A stretch of DNA of 64,000 bases from Eriocheir sinensis (lineage: Eukaryota > Arthropoda > Malacostraca > Decapoda > Varunidae), in assembly GCF_024679095.1 (NCBI RefSeq), contig NC_066520.1:17059831-17123830 (forward strand). Direction: 5' to 3'. The notes beneath the pieces are model-generated. The model was not told the DNA's origin. It ran no database searches and saw nothing but the letters and a program-made list of their open reading frames with translations. Below, piece by piece: positions 38,520-49,674 of the stretch; position 1 is the first letter of the stretch, and every line of letters begins with the position of its first letter. Position numbers and translations under genes: made by a program.

Positions 38520-38550
38520 TGTAGTAGCAGTAGCAGTAGTAGTAATAATA
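38068..38550. repeat. Cluster of four microsatellites: GT, GA, CA and AGT
   Basis: (GT)n at 38073-38121, (GA)n at 38313-38342, (CA)n at 38393-38437 and (AGT)n at 38475-38520 grading into AGC/AGT variants to 38545. Four unit types occur within 480 bases. Confidence 0.96.
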
Positions 38551-38746
38551 AGATATACAATTACACAAACAAACGCACAATATAATACAACAAGACCCAC
38601 AAAGAAAACGGGAGAGAGGAGAGCATCAGGTAACGGGGTGCTTTCGGAAATCATAAATATATACTCTTTTTCTTTCTTTCCCTCGCCACGCCATTCAGCG
38701 CCATTAAAAGAGAAGGACAGAAAAGTAGTAAAACTCGTCCCCATCT

Positions 38747-38790
38747 ACCCCCCCTAGCCCCCCAATCCCCTAGCCCTCCCCCCCAACCAC
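38747..38790 (-). other. G-quadruplex-capable run (minus strand)
   Basis: Plus-strand C-tracts of 6, 6, 4, 3 and 7 bases, spaced by TAG or AAT, give five G-tracts on the minus strand. Confidence 0.6.
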
Positions 38791-38959
38791 GGCCCTCTTA
38801 GGCAAACGGAAGCGGCGGAAACAGGAGAAAAAAAAAAGTTGCGAAAACACTGAGCCGGGTAGTGGGACGTATACTGTCCGTATTTTTGTAGAGAAGGACT
38901 ATGGTGGTGTTACATGCTTGATGAACACACAGTCACCTCCACACGGCAGCTGTTTCTGG

Positions 38960-39279
38960 TGGTGTGAAGGAGGGGAAGGGGGAGAGGGAGGGGAGGGGGA
39001 GGAGGGGGAGGAAAGGAGAGGGAGGAGGAGGAGGAAGCGGAAGAGAAAGAGGAAGAGAAGGAAAAGTATGATGAAAAGATGGAAATGAAAGAGGGGGAGG
39101 AAGAGGAGGAAAATAAAGAGGAAGAGAAGGAAAAGAAAGAGGGAGAAGAAGAGAAGAAAAGAAAGAGAAAGGAAAGAAAGGGGGAGAGGAAGAATGGGAA
39201 AAGAAATAAGAGAAGAAAAAGAGAAGGGGAGGAAGATAATGAAAAGAAAGAAGAAAAGGAACAGAAAGAGGAAAGAAAG
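38960..39279. repeat. Polypurine tract (GGGGAG then GAAAAGAAAG types)
   Basis: Almost pure A/G on the plus strand. The Phe/Leu-rich minus-strand frame of 129 codons is an artefact. Confidence 0.9.
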
Positions 39280-39297
39280 ACTATGCACAGTTATTAC

Positions 39298-39375
<78 letters not shown>

Positions 39376-39776
39376 TAGACAGATAGATAGATAGGCAGAT
39401 ATGTAGGTAGAAAGAGAGAGATGTATAAATAAAACGAGTATTTGACAAACATTAAATCAGTCTCACAAAATTAATCGGATCGTTCATCAAAATATTAAAA
39501 CAACTCTTTGTGGACATCACGGCCTAAGGTAAAGGTAAAAATGGAGGCATACGTTATAGGTGAGCGTGGCCTCGGTGCTCATATCCGTCGCTCAGGTACG
39601 CGGAAAGCTTGTCAGTGAATCTCAATTTTCACTGCGTTCCTCAAAGAGTTGTTTAAATACTTCGATGAAAGATCCGACTAATTCTGTGAAATTGATTTAA
39701 TGTTTGTCAAATACTCGTTTTATTTATACATCTCTCTTTTTGCACTTACATATCAGCCTATCTATCTATCTGTCTA

Positions 39777-39832
<56 letters not shown>

Positions 39833-39858
39833 CCAATAAAGTAATAAGGGTGCATAGT
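39280..39858. repeat. Large inverted repeat: arms 231 and 217 bp, 131-bp loop
   Basis: Left arm 39280-39510 and right arm 39642-39858 are reverse complements. The outer ends are ACTATGCAC (39280-39288) and GTGCATAGT (39850-39858); the inner ends are CAACTCTTTG and CAAAGAGTTG. Each arm carries a dinucleotide array (GT at 39301-39370, CA at about 39781-39830) next to a TAGATAGA-type block. Outside the arrays the arms differ at roughly one base in ten, with one exact stretch of about 45 bp. The loop holds AAGGTAAAGGTAAAA and GCGTGGCCTCGGTGCTCAT. No target-site duplication is evident and no protein is encoded. Confidence 0.93.
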
Positions 39859-39947
39859 TTGACATTCGGGCTGTCCTGCAAACACTGACACCCGAATACA
39901 TATTGACATTCCAACACCAACAAAGAACACTACCCTCGACCACGCAC

Positions 39948-40216
39948 TACTTCGAACACGCCAACGCAATGACACCGATCCCCCGCCTCTTGAGCACGGG
40001 TTTGGAGGGCAGATCCACCCCCTCGCTTGGTCTTGACTGCAACCTCTCCTCATGTTTGCTGAATAAACGACCGGCAAGTCTTATGGCCTCTTGCGCCGAC
40101 GAGAGAGCCACAAAGACCCGGGCAATCCACTCAGCTGTCCATCTCTTCAGCTGCACTAAAACACGGAGGTCACCGATGCCTCTGAGTTCCTGTACGTTCG
40201 GTCTGCATGGCTCTCA
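39948..40216 (-). other. Unrecognised minus-strand open frame, possible exon remnant
   Basis: Between TGA near 40216 and TAG at 39948 the minus strand reads VQELRGIGDLRVLVQLKRW, then AEWIARVFVALSSAQEAIR and LAGRLFSKHEERLQSRPSEG. Composition is protein-like and helical, unlike the repeats around it, but there is no early ATG, no familiar domain and no clear splice signal. It partly overlaps a tandem repeat. Chance remains likely. Confidence 0.15.
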
Positions 40217-40430
40217 CGTTAAGGTATGTACTAAGTCTTGCTGGAATTCGCTTGTGTGTGTTTGCATTTCTCTACTATCCATTAACTATATAAAAATACC
40301 AAAATTACCGGCTTCCTCTGGGTTCCTGTACGTTCAGTCGGCATGGCTTTCAGGTTAAGGTATGTACTAAGTCTTGCTGGAATTCGCATGCGTGTGTTTG
40401 CATCTTTCTATTAATCGTTACCTACATATA
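40187..40430. repeat. Two-copy tandem duplication, 136 bp
   Basis: TTCCTGTACGTTC starts at 40187 and 40323. Both copies continue TTAAGGTATGTACTAAGTCT, TGCTGGAATTCGC and GTGTGTTTGCAT. Confidence 0.96.
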
Positions 40431-40450
40431 AACGATGAGAAAAATAGCAT

Positions 40451-40840
40451 GCAGAATAACTCCTCACCCAATACCTTCATTTACATACTTTTTTCTCGTT
40501 TTTGCTTTATATTCGTTGCGTGTTCTTGAGTGGACGGGGAAAGGGAAGAGCGGTGAAGGAGGAACTACAGAAAAGATACGAACACTAGCATGCAGAATAA
40601 CTCCTCATCTTATGCATTCTTTAACACGCCCTTTTTATCTCCTTTTTACTCTCCAATCGTTGCGTGTTCTTGAGCGGTGGGGGAAAGGGAAGGGCGGTGA
40701 AGGAGGAACTACATTAAAAGAAACGAAAAAATGATCATGCTGAATAACTCCTGGCCCCATACCTTCTTTCACACACTTTTTTTTTCTCCTTTTTGCTTTC
40801 CATTCGTTGTGTCCTTGAGGGGCGGTGAAGGAAGAAGTGA
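40451..40840. repeat. Three-copy tandem array, 141 and 147 bp
   Basis: GC(A/T)GAATAACTCCT starts at 40451, 40592 and 40739. Units share CTCCTTTTTGCTTT-like sequence, CGTTGCGTGTTCTTGAG, GGGGAAAGGGAAG and GGCGGTGAAGGAGGAACTAC. The array directly follows the 136-bp array but has unrelated sequence. Confidence 0.95.
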
Positions 40841-41082
40841 TAACAAGCCCGTCAGAAGCGCCCGCCCGAGGGATGCGAGGCGATGGGAGGCGGGAGGGTG
40901 TATGAGTGTGTATAAGGGGGGAGGGGGTAATGTATGGTGTATTGCCTAGTGTATCGCCGTTTCGAGGCATGACGTATGTGGCCATTATTAGATGCGACTG
41001 GATATTGGCACCCACTGATGACTCTCTCGGGAACACAGAAAAGAATGATTGTGTAGGGAGATGGTGGTTGGTTGGTGAAGCA

Positions 41083-41217
<135 letters not shown>

Positions 41218-41394
41218 CTTTTAGCTCTGCACTGTGGAAGGACTTGAGATTTTAATGGCAACTGTGATAAAAATAGCGATAGTGGAAGTACTGTAAGATG
41301 TTTTGGGCAAGGACTGCTAGTATCTAATGGCAGTGCTAAGTGAAATGGTGTTAATGTTTGTAATGGTGGTTGATTATAGCGGTTGTTCCACGGT

Positions 41395-41895
41395 AATAAT
41401 GCTTTCTCTAACTCTTCCCACTCTCATCTCCTCCAACTTCACTTCTTCATCTTTCTCTCCTCCTCAGTCCTGACGGCAACACTCTCATCTATCTCTCTGA
41501 ACTCTTCTCTCAAACTTTTTCTCTCCACTCTCTCTGGGCTCCTCTCATCTCCCTCTGACTCCTTTATGCCTGTTATAAAGATTCTTCAAAAATGATGTTT
41601 TCTCTCTCTCTGGCCAATCCTCAGAAGCTTATATGGACCCTGAGTTGGGTGCCTCCCTTAAAAAAAACTGGCCTGTCACCTGCACCCTGGCTGGTGTTGG
41701 AACTTCTTGTCACTGCCGCCCAACATCTTCTTTCCTTGCTGAGTTTATGCACACACACCACCAAGAAAGGTGAGAGCTCCAATCCCCTCAAACTACCGCC
41801 CCTATTACTACTTACTTTCTTATCTAACTTAAACTTTTCAATCATCAAGATCCTTTTCCAGCACCTTTCCACCTCACCTCTGATTCTTGTATCTT
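41395..41895 (+). pseudogene. Jockey-like non-LTR retrotransposon, 5' part of RT region, frameshifted
   Basis: Pieces in different plus frames match the linker and early RT region of jockey-like elements: DGNTLIYLSELFSQTF (about 41470), FMPVIKILQ (41565-41592), an NP.K..GP-like stretch near 41620-41650 and LNFSIIKILFQHLSTS (41829-41876), the last corresponding to the KVFE-type helix region before the first palm motif. At least two frameshifts and several lost codons separate these pieces. Homology stops near 41895, where unrelated sequence begins. The element's RT once performed target-primed reverse transcription; this copy cannot. Family-level naming rests on recognised motifs. Confidence 0.75.
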
Positions 41896-42028
41896 GATGC
41901 TATCTTTCACTGGTGTCGCTAGCATCTTTTCTATATCTCCTAGCTTATCTTCTGGGACTTCTCTTAGCCGTTCTTTGAAAACTTGGTGAAATTTTATGAT
42001 TTGGTGAAAAGCTTTGAGTATTTTCAAA
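41896..42028 (-). other. Unrelated segment within the jockey-like copy
   Basis: This 133-base stretch does not continue the retrotransposon. Its minus strand reads MKILKAFHQIIKFHQVF then KERLREVPEDKLGDIEKML, a charged helical peptide of non-repetitive composition, without a stop until it enters the retrotransposon. I do not recognise it. It could be part of another inserted element. Confidence 0.3.
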
Positions 42029-42108
42029 ATCTCTCTCTCTCTCTCTCTCTCTCTCCTTCTCTCTCTCTATCTCTTTCCTTTCTGACTCTATTTCTTCTCT
42101 CCTCTCTC

Positions 42109-42141
<33 letters not shown>

Positions 42142-42214
42142 ATCTCTTACTAAGCTCTCTCTCTCTCAGCTCTCCTCTCTCATACTGATAGTCTCTCTCT
42201 CTCTCTCTTTCTAT
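42029..42214. repeat. CT-rich microsatellite replacing the core of the RT domain
   Basis: CT runs are broken by CCTT, TATC, AGCT and ATACTGATAG words. It sits where some 700-750 bases of palm and thumb coding sequence would be expected in an intact element. Confidence 0.92.
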
Positions 42215-42566
42215 CTTCTCTCGATATTTCCACGCTGACTGCTCTTCTGAACTTGCTAACTGCATGCTCCCCCCCTCCCTGGCCCTGCACTGACTTTCTT
42301 CATGCTCATCTACTGTCCAAACCCCTTATGCAAGAGTTAACCAGCATCTTCACTCTTTCATCCCTCACGCTGGTAAACTCTGGAACAATCTTCCTTCATC
42401 TGTACTTGAACTCTTTCAAGAGGAGGGTATCAGGACACCTCTCCTCCCGAAACTGACTTATCTTTCGGCCACCTCTTTGGATTCTTTTTAGGAGCAGCGA
42501 GTAGCGGGCTTTTTTTTTTATTAATGTTTACTTTTTTGTGCCCTTGAGCTGTCTCCTTTGCTGTAA

Positions 42567-42569
<3 letters not shown>
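42215..42569 (+). pseudogene. Jockey-like retrotransposon, C-terminus and 3' UTR
   Basis: The frame resumes with (R)YFHADCSSELANCM, then TPYARVNQHLHSFIPHAG and KLWNNLPSSV, the typical end of jockey-like RT proteins in decapods. A short deletion after SSV shifts the frame, and the next frame gives LNSFKRRVSGHLSSRN and a stop at about 42456. An earlier frame change lies near 42280. The UTR then holds GGCCACCTCTTTGGATTC, GAGTAGCGGGC, a T-run and CTCCTTTGCTGTAAAAAA. The A-tail leads straight into a CA microsatellite. The 3' end is complete. Confidence 0.85.

Positions 42570-42637
<68 letters not shown>
42570..42637. repeat. (CA)n microsatellite seeded at a retrotransposon A-tail
   Basis: The A6 tail of the element at 42215-42569 passes directly into pure CA. 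Confidence 0.97.
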
Positions 42638-42640
<3 letters not shown>

Positions 42641-43007
42641 AATTCAGTCACATTAACATCATCACACACACAGCATCCAGGTCGTGTTATTACGTTATCG
42701 AAACCCGATCGAACCGTTGCTTCACCGCCTCTGAGTAATGTGTTCAGGTGTCGCCGGGCGCTGAGCTACATCAAAACATTATGCGGAGGACAAACAAACA
42801 ACAAGGACACGTGGTATAAGCTTCATCGGCATCAATTCCCGTGGCGGACTTTACTTAATAATAGTGGCTGCCTCTTAGTATCGTCGGGTATCCGGTAATT
42901 GGAGAAACAGCTGATGAGTGTAACCACAGAATGATGCTTCAGGCAGGTCTTTCATAGTGATGGAGAAATCAAAATGCTTTATCCTCCTCCTGTGGGATGT
43001 AAAATAC

Positions 43008-43085
43008 CTCGTCCTCTGTGGCCATCCGTGTCAAGACAGCAGCTGCGTACAGTGGCAACACGATTTGCACCCTGCCCGCCGCCAT
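43008..43085 (-). other. Possible first coding exon with signal-peptide-like start
   Basis: On the minus strand, CAGCAATGG gives a start with G at -3 and +4. It opens 26 codons, MAAGRVQIVLPLYAAAVLTR then MATEDE, ending at GAG followed by GTATTT, an acceptable splice donor. The hydrophobic core IVLPLYAAAVL is signal-peptide-like. No downstream exon was found in the window, so this is weak. The rest of 42640-43730 is unique. Confidence 0.15.
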
Positions 43086-43734
43086 TGCTGAGGGACACCA
43101 AGACTTCATTTCGACTGGTCCGGTGACGCAAGAAAAGTATCCAAGCACCCTGAAGACCTCACGACACTGTTTATGAAGCGCCCACAAACCACTTGGGAAG
43201 ACATACAAGTGGCAGGACAACAACTTAACGGGAATACTCAGTCAACAAGTCAAAAAAGCTTGGCTGAGAGGACACTGATCTGTATTTACCCGCGGGTGGA
43301 AGGAGACTAACCCCACAGGGCGTCACGCAGGGCTGCCAACATGACAATCGTTTCTTAGCAGTTGTAGAACACTTAAATGTTTCTCAGCAAATCAGAGGCA
43401 CCAAAGTTTAAACATTTTAGAAGTGATGCGACCTCACGCCTAGTTACTGCCGCTGATAGCCGTCACTGGCATGGTCACGGTGAACTGGCTATTTACTTCA
43501 ATTTAAATGCTAATCATCAATCAGCACACGTAATGAGGAAAACGATTACGGTTATTTCTCTACTGACTAATGGGTACTTAACTGCGTGGAAGTAATCGGG
43601 TAATAAAAACTTGATTCGGTATCGTGGCGGTTAATGAGTCCTGTGTGTCCGCGAGACGAGCCATCGCGCTGCCACGCCCGACCCCCGCCGAGCCTGGGAC
43701 CATAATAATTATTCTCAAACACATTTACGTTACG

Positions 43735-44130
43735 GACTCACATTTGACAGGGTTTTTGTAGGGGTTGTGGGTATTTCCAGAGGTACATTAATCACCCTGG
43801 TGGTAGTTTGACCCTTTAGTACCATGAACGTGAAATAGCACTCATGAAAACAATAAGCACTCACATTTGACAGGGTTTTCTTAGGGGTTGTGAATATTTC
43901 CAAAGGTACTTTTGTAAGCCTTATATTACACACTCACATTTGACAAGGTTTTCGTTGGGGTTGTGGGTACTTCCAGAGGTACTTTTATGGCCCTGGTGGT
44001 AGTTTGACCCTTCTTCTATACCCTGAACGTCAAAGAACGCTCAAGAGGACCCGATTAATCTCCTTTACAGTCTTCAGGAATAGTTGGCAGGAGAAGTGCA
44101 GGAGTCTGGGAATACCGACCCTGTTCCCGT
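43735..44130 (+). repeat. Dispersed repeat, three partial copies in tandem
   Basis: CACATTTGACAGGGTTTT or CACATTTGACAAGGTTTT starts at 43740, 43862 and 43935, each followed by GGGGTTGTGRRTAYTTCC and RAGGTAC. Copies one and three also share CCCTGGTGGTAGTTTGACCC. The third runs on through GAACGTCAAAGAACGCTCA to AATACCGACCC, matching the copy at 32640-32830. Confidence 0.9.
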
Positions 44131-44324
44131 GATACCTTGCGACTCGATGGTGTTTGACGATTGAAATTTACATAACTGACGGAGGCTGAGTTTTTTTTCT
44201 TTTCATTTTGACAACGCACCTTTCGCCTTTGTAGTTTAATGGTTCCTGACACGTAGCGTACAACGGACCTACGAGTCTTAGGACCACTTCCTGAGAAACA
44301 ACAAAGAAGCAACTCTCGATCCCT

Positions 44325-44650
<326 letters not shown>

Positions 44651-45299
44651 GTGATGGTGAAATACATATATGCTTTGTCGGGAGTACTTTCACCACATTT
44701 TCTACCTCAATTTTGCATTCAGGGGATATGTTTGGGGTTAAAACTACAACGGCCGGAGATAAAACTGTCTTGCATTATATTTATGGTAGCGAGAGAGGAT
44801 GTACTACGACCAGTTCAGCGAAACTAATGGCAGAACATTTTTGATAGGTAGACTATTTTTTTAAAGGTATGGCACTCGTGAATAAACAAGACGACTAAAG
44901 GGGGAAGGAAAAAAATAACAGTAAAGAGGGGTACAATCTGTTTTAATATCATCTTTAATTAGGACAACACACACTAACAGCCGCCACGGAAGTCAGGTGG
45001 CGCAGCCTGGCCGAGGTGTCCCTGTGCAGCAACACCGCCGCTTTAAGAGTGAACACGTCTTCAAAACTCCCGCAGTTCAGTGCCGTGAATAGCGGCGCTT
45101 CTTTCATAAATTCAAGGTGCGCCTACTAATTAGCGAGGAGAAATATGCGTGGAATCTGCTATTGTACGGATCAGAGAAAAATGTACAATTGTTATACGAG
45201 CAGAAATCCCTCAGCGTGACGAATGGAACGAGCTGCCCTGCGCCTTCCCGGCCTGTATAGTGAGCGTCGGCTTTGTATACAGATAGCACCGGCACATAC

Positions 45300-45420
45300 G
45301 TCAACGTTTGCTATTTAAACATCAACGTTCAAAGGAAATGTTTGCAATGTATTCCATCAGGAAAAAACAGGGAACGTTTGCCGTCTGTTCCGTCAGGCTA
45401 TGCAGGAAACGTTTGCAGTG
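45300..45420. repeat. Short degenerate tandem repeat, 35-36 bp, four copies
   Basis: AACGTTTGC or AATGTTTGC occurs near 45304, 45338, 45374 and 45410, with CCATCAGG/CCGTCAGG and AGGRAAYGTTTGC partners. 45420-45880 is unique. Confidence 0.6.
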
Positions 45421-45879
45421 GCCTTCGCCCTGCGTGGCTGCAAATGTTGACTGTTTACTCCACCAACATTTACAACAAACGTGTAATGTTTGCTTTTCGA
45501 ACTGTCGTCACACACACATCATCAGGTCTGAAGCCTAAATATCTTGTTTCCAAAATTCAAAATCATAAATATAAACAACGCAATTTGAATGACAACAGTT
45601 GCCAATAAGCCACAACATTCGTCACTGACTAATATTCAGACTGTTATAAGCGCCGAGTTTTGCATCTGGACTGTTGAACACGAAGCCCTAAAATCAACTT
45701 GACCCTCATCAAACGATCCCATTTCGAGGAAACTGGGGACAAATTTAAGATGTAATATCAATAGGCGCTTATTTCAGTGGGAAAATACTGTTCTTGTAAC
45801 AGGTAAAAATCAATGTTACCAATAAATCGCTGATGCTCATCCTCTCTGAGGCTCGTGTGTACCCTGGGAAAACATTATA

Positions 45880-46140
45880 TTTCTACGTAGCAATTTACTG
45901 AACCCTTAGCTTATGTTAATAGTTCGCTGCATAAATATAGTTAATCAAAATGCCAACTTTGAAGTTCTCCCGTGATTAGCTTATTTAAGAGATTAATCCT
46001 CCGAACACGGGTGAATAACAATTTGGATATAAGTAATTAGCCACAAAATTGAAGTTTTTCATTTTGCCCGCGGCCTCGTCCGCTTAATTAATGTGTAGCA
46101 CGCGGGGAAATTGCTTGTGCATATTGCATTGTTTGCTTGG
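45880..46140. promoter_or_regulatory. Possible cis-regulatory module rich in homeodomain-like words
   Basis: In about 260 low-repeat bases there are GTTAATCAA, GATTAGC, GATTAATCC (45991-45999, Otx/bicoid type), TAATTAG (46034-46040), TTAATTAATG (46084-46093) and ATTGCATTGTTTGC (POU-like). The clustering is visible; enhancer activity is inferred. AT-rich DNA alone makes such words, and no target gene is visible in the window. Confidence 0.3.
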
Positions 46141-46781
46141 AAGAGAATAACCACTATAAGCCTGTGCACATACTTGGTCAAGCTATTGGAACAGCCTTCT
46201 TTACTTTTACAAGTTGTGGAGCAAAAACATATCAGATGAATCAGTCATCAGTTAAGAGAAGAAAAACACACCATCGACGCGCACAACACTTCTACCCTCA
46301 CCCAGAGTGCCGCCACAAGCCAGGCAGAAGTGTCCATCCTTTCGGGGTCATCAACAGGCTGCGACAGACACTCAATAAGACGTAACCCTAAAATACATGA
46401 CGCTGCAGCTCTCCTCCCCCCATCACTTCTAACCTCCCTAAACTAAACGAACTAAAAAAGAATACCAATTCGACAACACGATAATGACATGTCACAAGAG
46501 ACCTTCAGGGCTGGGAAAGGCGATGCGGAAACGAGAGGTATTGCTTATTAGAAGAGAAAAAAGGCAATACAATACCGAGAGTGCACTTGAAAAGACTTTA
46601 TTGCCAAAACACTAATCGCTAATCCGGGAGTATTAAAAGCTCGAATAATGGAATCTCCGGAGCCAATAATGCGTGGAGCGAGCGACAGGCGAGGAAATCA
46701 GAGTGAAATGAAAGGAGTTCGATCCGAAATGAAATGAGAGAGAGAAAGAGAGCAAGTGTGTGTGCTTAGGCGTGCATCTGC

Positions 46782-47062
46782 GTCAGTGTAAAGATGCAAG
46801 ACAGAGTACCACTAGCATTACACACATACACACACAATACAAAAGTCAGTCGACTCTCAACATGCAAATTTGCCACCGTCACGCCGCCACGCTACCTCAG
46901 GACAATCTCAGAGCGTCCAGGGTCAGTGTAAAGATGCAACACAGGCCACTAGCACCATTACACACGTACACATACAACACAGAACCAGCTGACTCACAAC
47001 ACGTATCATATTTTCCACCCTCACGCGCCACGCTGCCTCAGGACACCCTCGGAGCGCCCGGG
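46782..47062. repeat. Two-copy tandem duplication, 140 bp
   Basis: GTCAGTGTAAAGATGCAA starts at 46782 and 46922. Both copies continue CACTAGCA, ATTACACAC, CACCSTCACGC, GCCACGCTRCCTCAGGACA and GAGCG(T/C)CC. 46140-46780 is unique. Confidence 0.95.
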
Positions 47063-47680
47063 GTCATTTTCGGACACCTCTTTGACTATTTCCCTCCGGA
47101 GCGCCGCCCGAGAGCTTCCCTTTGAACCCTTTTCCACTCCGACACGAGCCTCCGTGCGCACGAGTAAAAACTATAAAAGAGAAAAAAATATAGAGTCTAG
47201 TGCGAGGCAAAACGAGTATGAACACTGCAGACAAATTTGTGCGAAGGGACGCAAAAAGTGTACATCTACGCATGTGGCGCAAACGAGTCAGGGAAGTTCT
47301 GTGACTTTATTCGTGAGTGTGTTTTTGATAATGTTCACGTGTGTCGAAAGGAAAGTCCGTGTGGGGGAAAGAAATATCAGTGTGCGTCTTAATTATGGAG
47401 GACTGACGAGCGTGCATGGTGTATCGCTCCCGCCCCACCCACCCCAAAAAAAAAGTAAGAAAAAAGATAAAAAAAGGGTTACACTAAATTTTTGCTGTGG
47501 TTGACCTGACAAAGTAACTAAAATTCAAGTGCCATTTTTGCTATCTCTCTCAGTTTCTCATCCTCGCTAAAGTCAGATAAAGCAAAGTACAAAGAACTCT
47601 AGAAATTACAAACAAAATAAAGGTCCATCGAACTCTATATATCTCCTTCTAAACAAAGACAAAAACGGCTATTAAAGGGC
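47063..47680. other. Unique sequence, no gene recognised
   Basis: Open frames up to 140 codons (47082-47504 plus) have no familiar motif and start in duplicated DNA. Confidence 0.5.
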
Positions 47681-47684
47681 AAAC

Positions 47685-47960
47685 CTAAAAAAAATCGATT
47701 ATTGATCCATTGCAGACATAACACTATACAAACCAGACTAACGAAACACAAACATCTAAACCTATTCCATCTTCATCTTCGCCTCGTTATTCTGTCTACG
47801 ATATGTAAGGGTAAACTTAAAAAATAAAAAAATCGATCATTGACACATCACGGAACAAAACACCGTCCAAACCAAGCTAACGAAATATAAACCCAAACCA
47901 TCTAACCTCATTCCATCTTTATCCTCACCTTGTTATTCTGTCTACGAAATAACACGACGC
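47685..47960. repeat. Two-copy tandem duplication, 138 bp
   Basis: AATCGAT(T/C)ATTGA starts at 47693 and 47831. Copies share AAACCARRCTAACGAAA, ATTCCATCTTYATC and TTATTCTGTCTACGA. Confidence 0.92.
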
Positions 47961-48219
47961 AGGAATGATTGATCGAATACAGCAGTCAATAGTTGCAAAG
48001 AGAGATGGATGGCGAGGCGGATGAGGGGAGCAGTCTATCCTCTTTTCAACATTTTCCAGCAAGGTTTTTTGAGGCAGTAGGGGCGGTGGATGATGAAGGT
48101 TCTGAGTTAACGTCGTTATAGAAGCAGCGAGGGAGATGGAGGAGTATGGTAGTTAGTGCTGACAGTGATAAAGTTGGTTAAGGTGATGGAGTTATTAAAG
48201 GACGTGGCGGTAGTAGAGA

Positions 48220-48630
48220 TGGTGATAGTTGTATTAATAGTAGTGGTGATGATGGTGATGATAATGGAAATGATAGTGATGATAAAGCAAATTCCAAAAC
48301 TTAATAGCTAACATTAACTTCCCCCTTTTTAGAACGCTTAAATGAGTGTCGACATTTCCATTATCTTCCATAACGTAGTAGTAGAAGCGGTGATAGTGGT
48401 GATAATGAATATGAATGTGATTATAAAGCAAATTCCAAAACTAATAGCTATCATTAACTTCCTCCTTTTTAGAACGCTTTAATGAGTGTCTACATTTCCA
48501 TAAGCTCCCATAAAGCGATATAAAATAATAATAGTGATAATAAAACATCAAACCTCCAACACCGGAATAGCTAACATCAACCTTCTTTTTATAACGCTTC
48601 CAAGACTGTTCACATCTCCGTAAGCTTGTT
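48220..48630. repeat. Three-copy tandem array, 141 and about 123 bp
   Basis: ATAAAGCAAATTCCAAAAC starts at 48282 and 48423. Both continue TAATAGCTAACATTAACTTC, TTTTTAGAACGCTT and ATGAGTGTC. A third, more diverged copy has AATAGCTAACATCAAC at 48566 and ATAACGCTTCCAAG. TGATGG/AATGAT simple sequence lies at the left. 48640-49430 is unique. Confidence 0.92.
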
Positions 48631-49435
48631 TTTTCATTTTTATTTAAAGATTAACCTTTGTAAGAATGAGTAACTCTCTGGCTTAGCTTTTACACTCTTC
48701 ATTTCCCTTACGGCAACATTCTTTTCTCTTCATGAAACAAACAAAAAAAGTGAATATTTGCTGGAGATTCTTTATTTTCTTGACGATAACTTCCTTCACC
48801 ATGAAACAACTCGCAAAAACTGACTCAGTGCCGAAGATTCATCAACCATAACTCTTAAGTGCATTCCGGTGAGTAAAACACTATGTAAACACGTAGCTTC
48901 GCGGAATTGTTATTATTCATTTTGCTGCTTCGCTTCATGTATTTCTAAACGGCGTAATCATTCCAGCGTGCGCCGTGTTATTTTTTGCATGCAATTAACA
49001 AACAAATTCAGTTCACTAATTAAAAAAGTCGGCTCTAAACAAGCTAATTCACATGCAATCGCCCCCCCCCCTCCCCCTCCTAAGCTGTATGGGCGACTCT
49101 CCATTCCACGCGCGGGGCAAACAGGTGGTCGAAAACTTTGTGTGACGAGCAAAACCAACCAGCGTCCGGGCATTATGTTATCGGTTGCGTGCTGACGAGT
49201 GTGCCGACAAATGTTTCCACTCCAACAAACAGCCTTTATGGACAGCCGGCCGCAGGAAAACAGGAATTGTATGAGTACGCTATCGCTAAAGTTCTGATTA
49301 TTTGGGTGAAGTACACCGCTCTCCCCTGCGCGCGCTTGTTAGGGTAAAAAAAAAAAAGGTTGATTGTCCACACTTTACATCATTAACAGAAGCGCTTGCC
49401 TGAGTAAACATAATGTGATTCGCATGTCTAGAGGC

Positions 49436-49437
<2 letters not shown>

Positions 49438-49508
<71 letters not shown>

Positions 49509-49537
49509 GCACACACACACACACACACACACGCACA
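49438..49537. repeat. (CA)n microsatellite with TATA and CG interruptions
   Basis: Pure CA from 49438 to about 49490, then CATATACAC and CACGCAC variants. Confidence 0.97.
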
Positions 49538-49674
49538 CTTGAGATAATGAGTTTTCTTTTGATCTGAAATCGTTTCATTAATTACGCGCCAATTATTAAA
49601 TTTCCTCTCATTAACCCCCTTCCTCAGTTCTTCCCAACAATGCCACTTTAATCATCAAGAAATTCGACAATATT

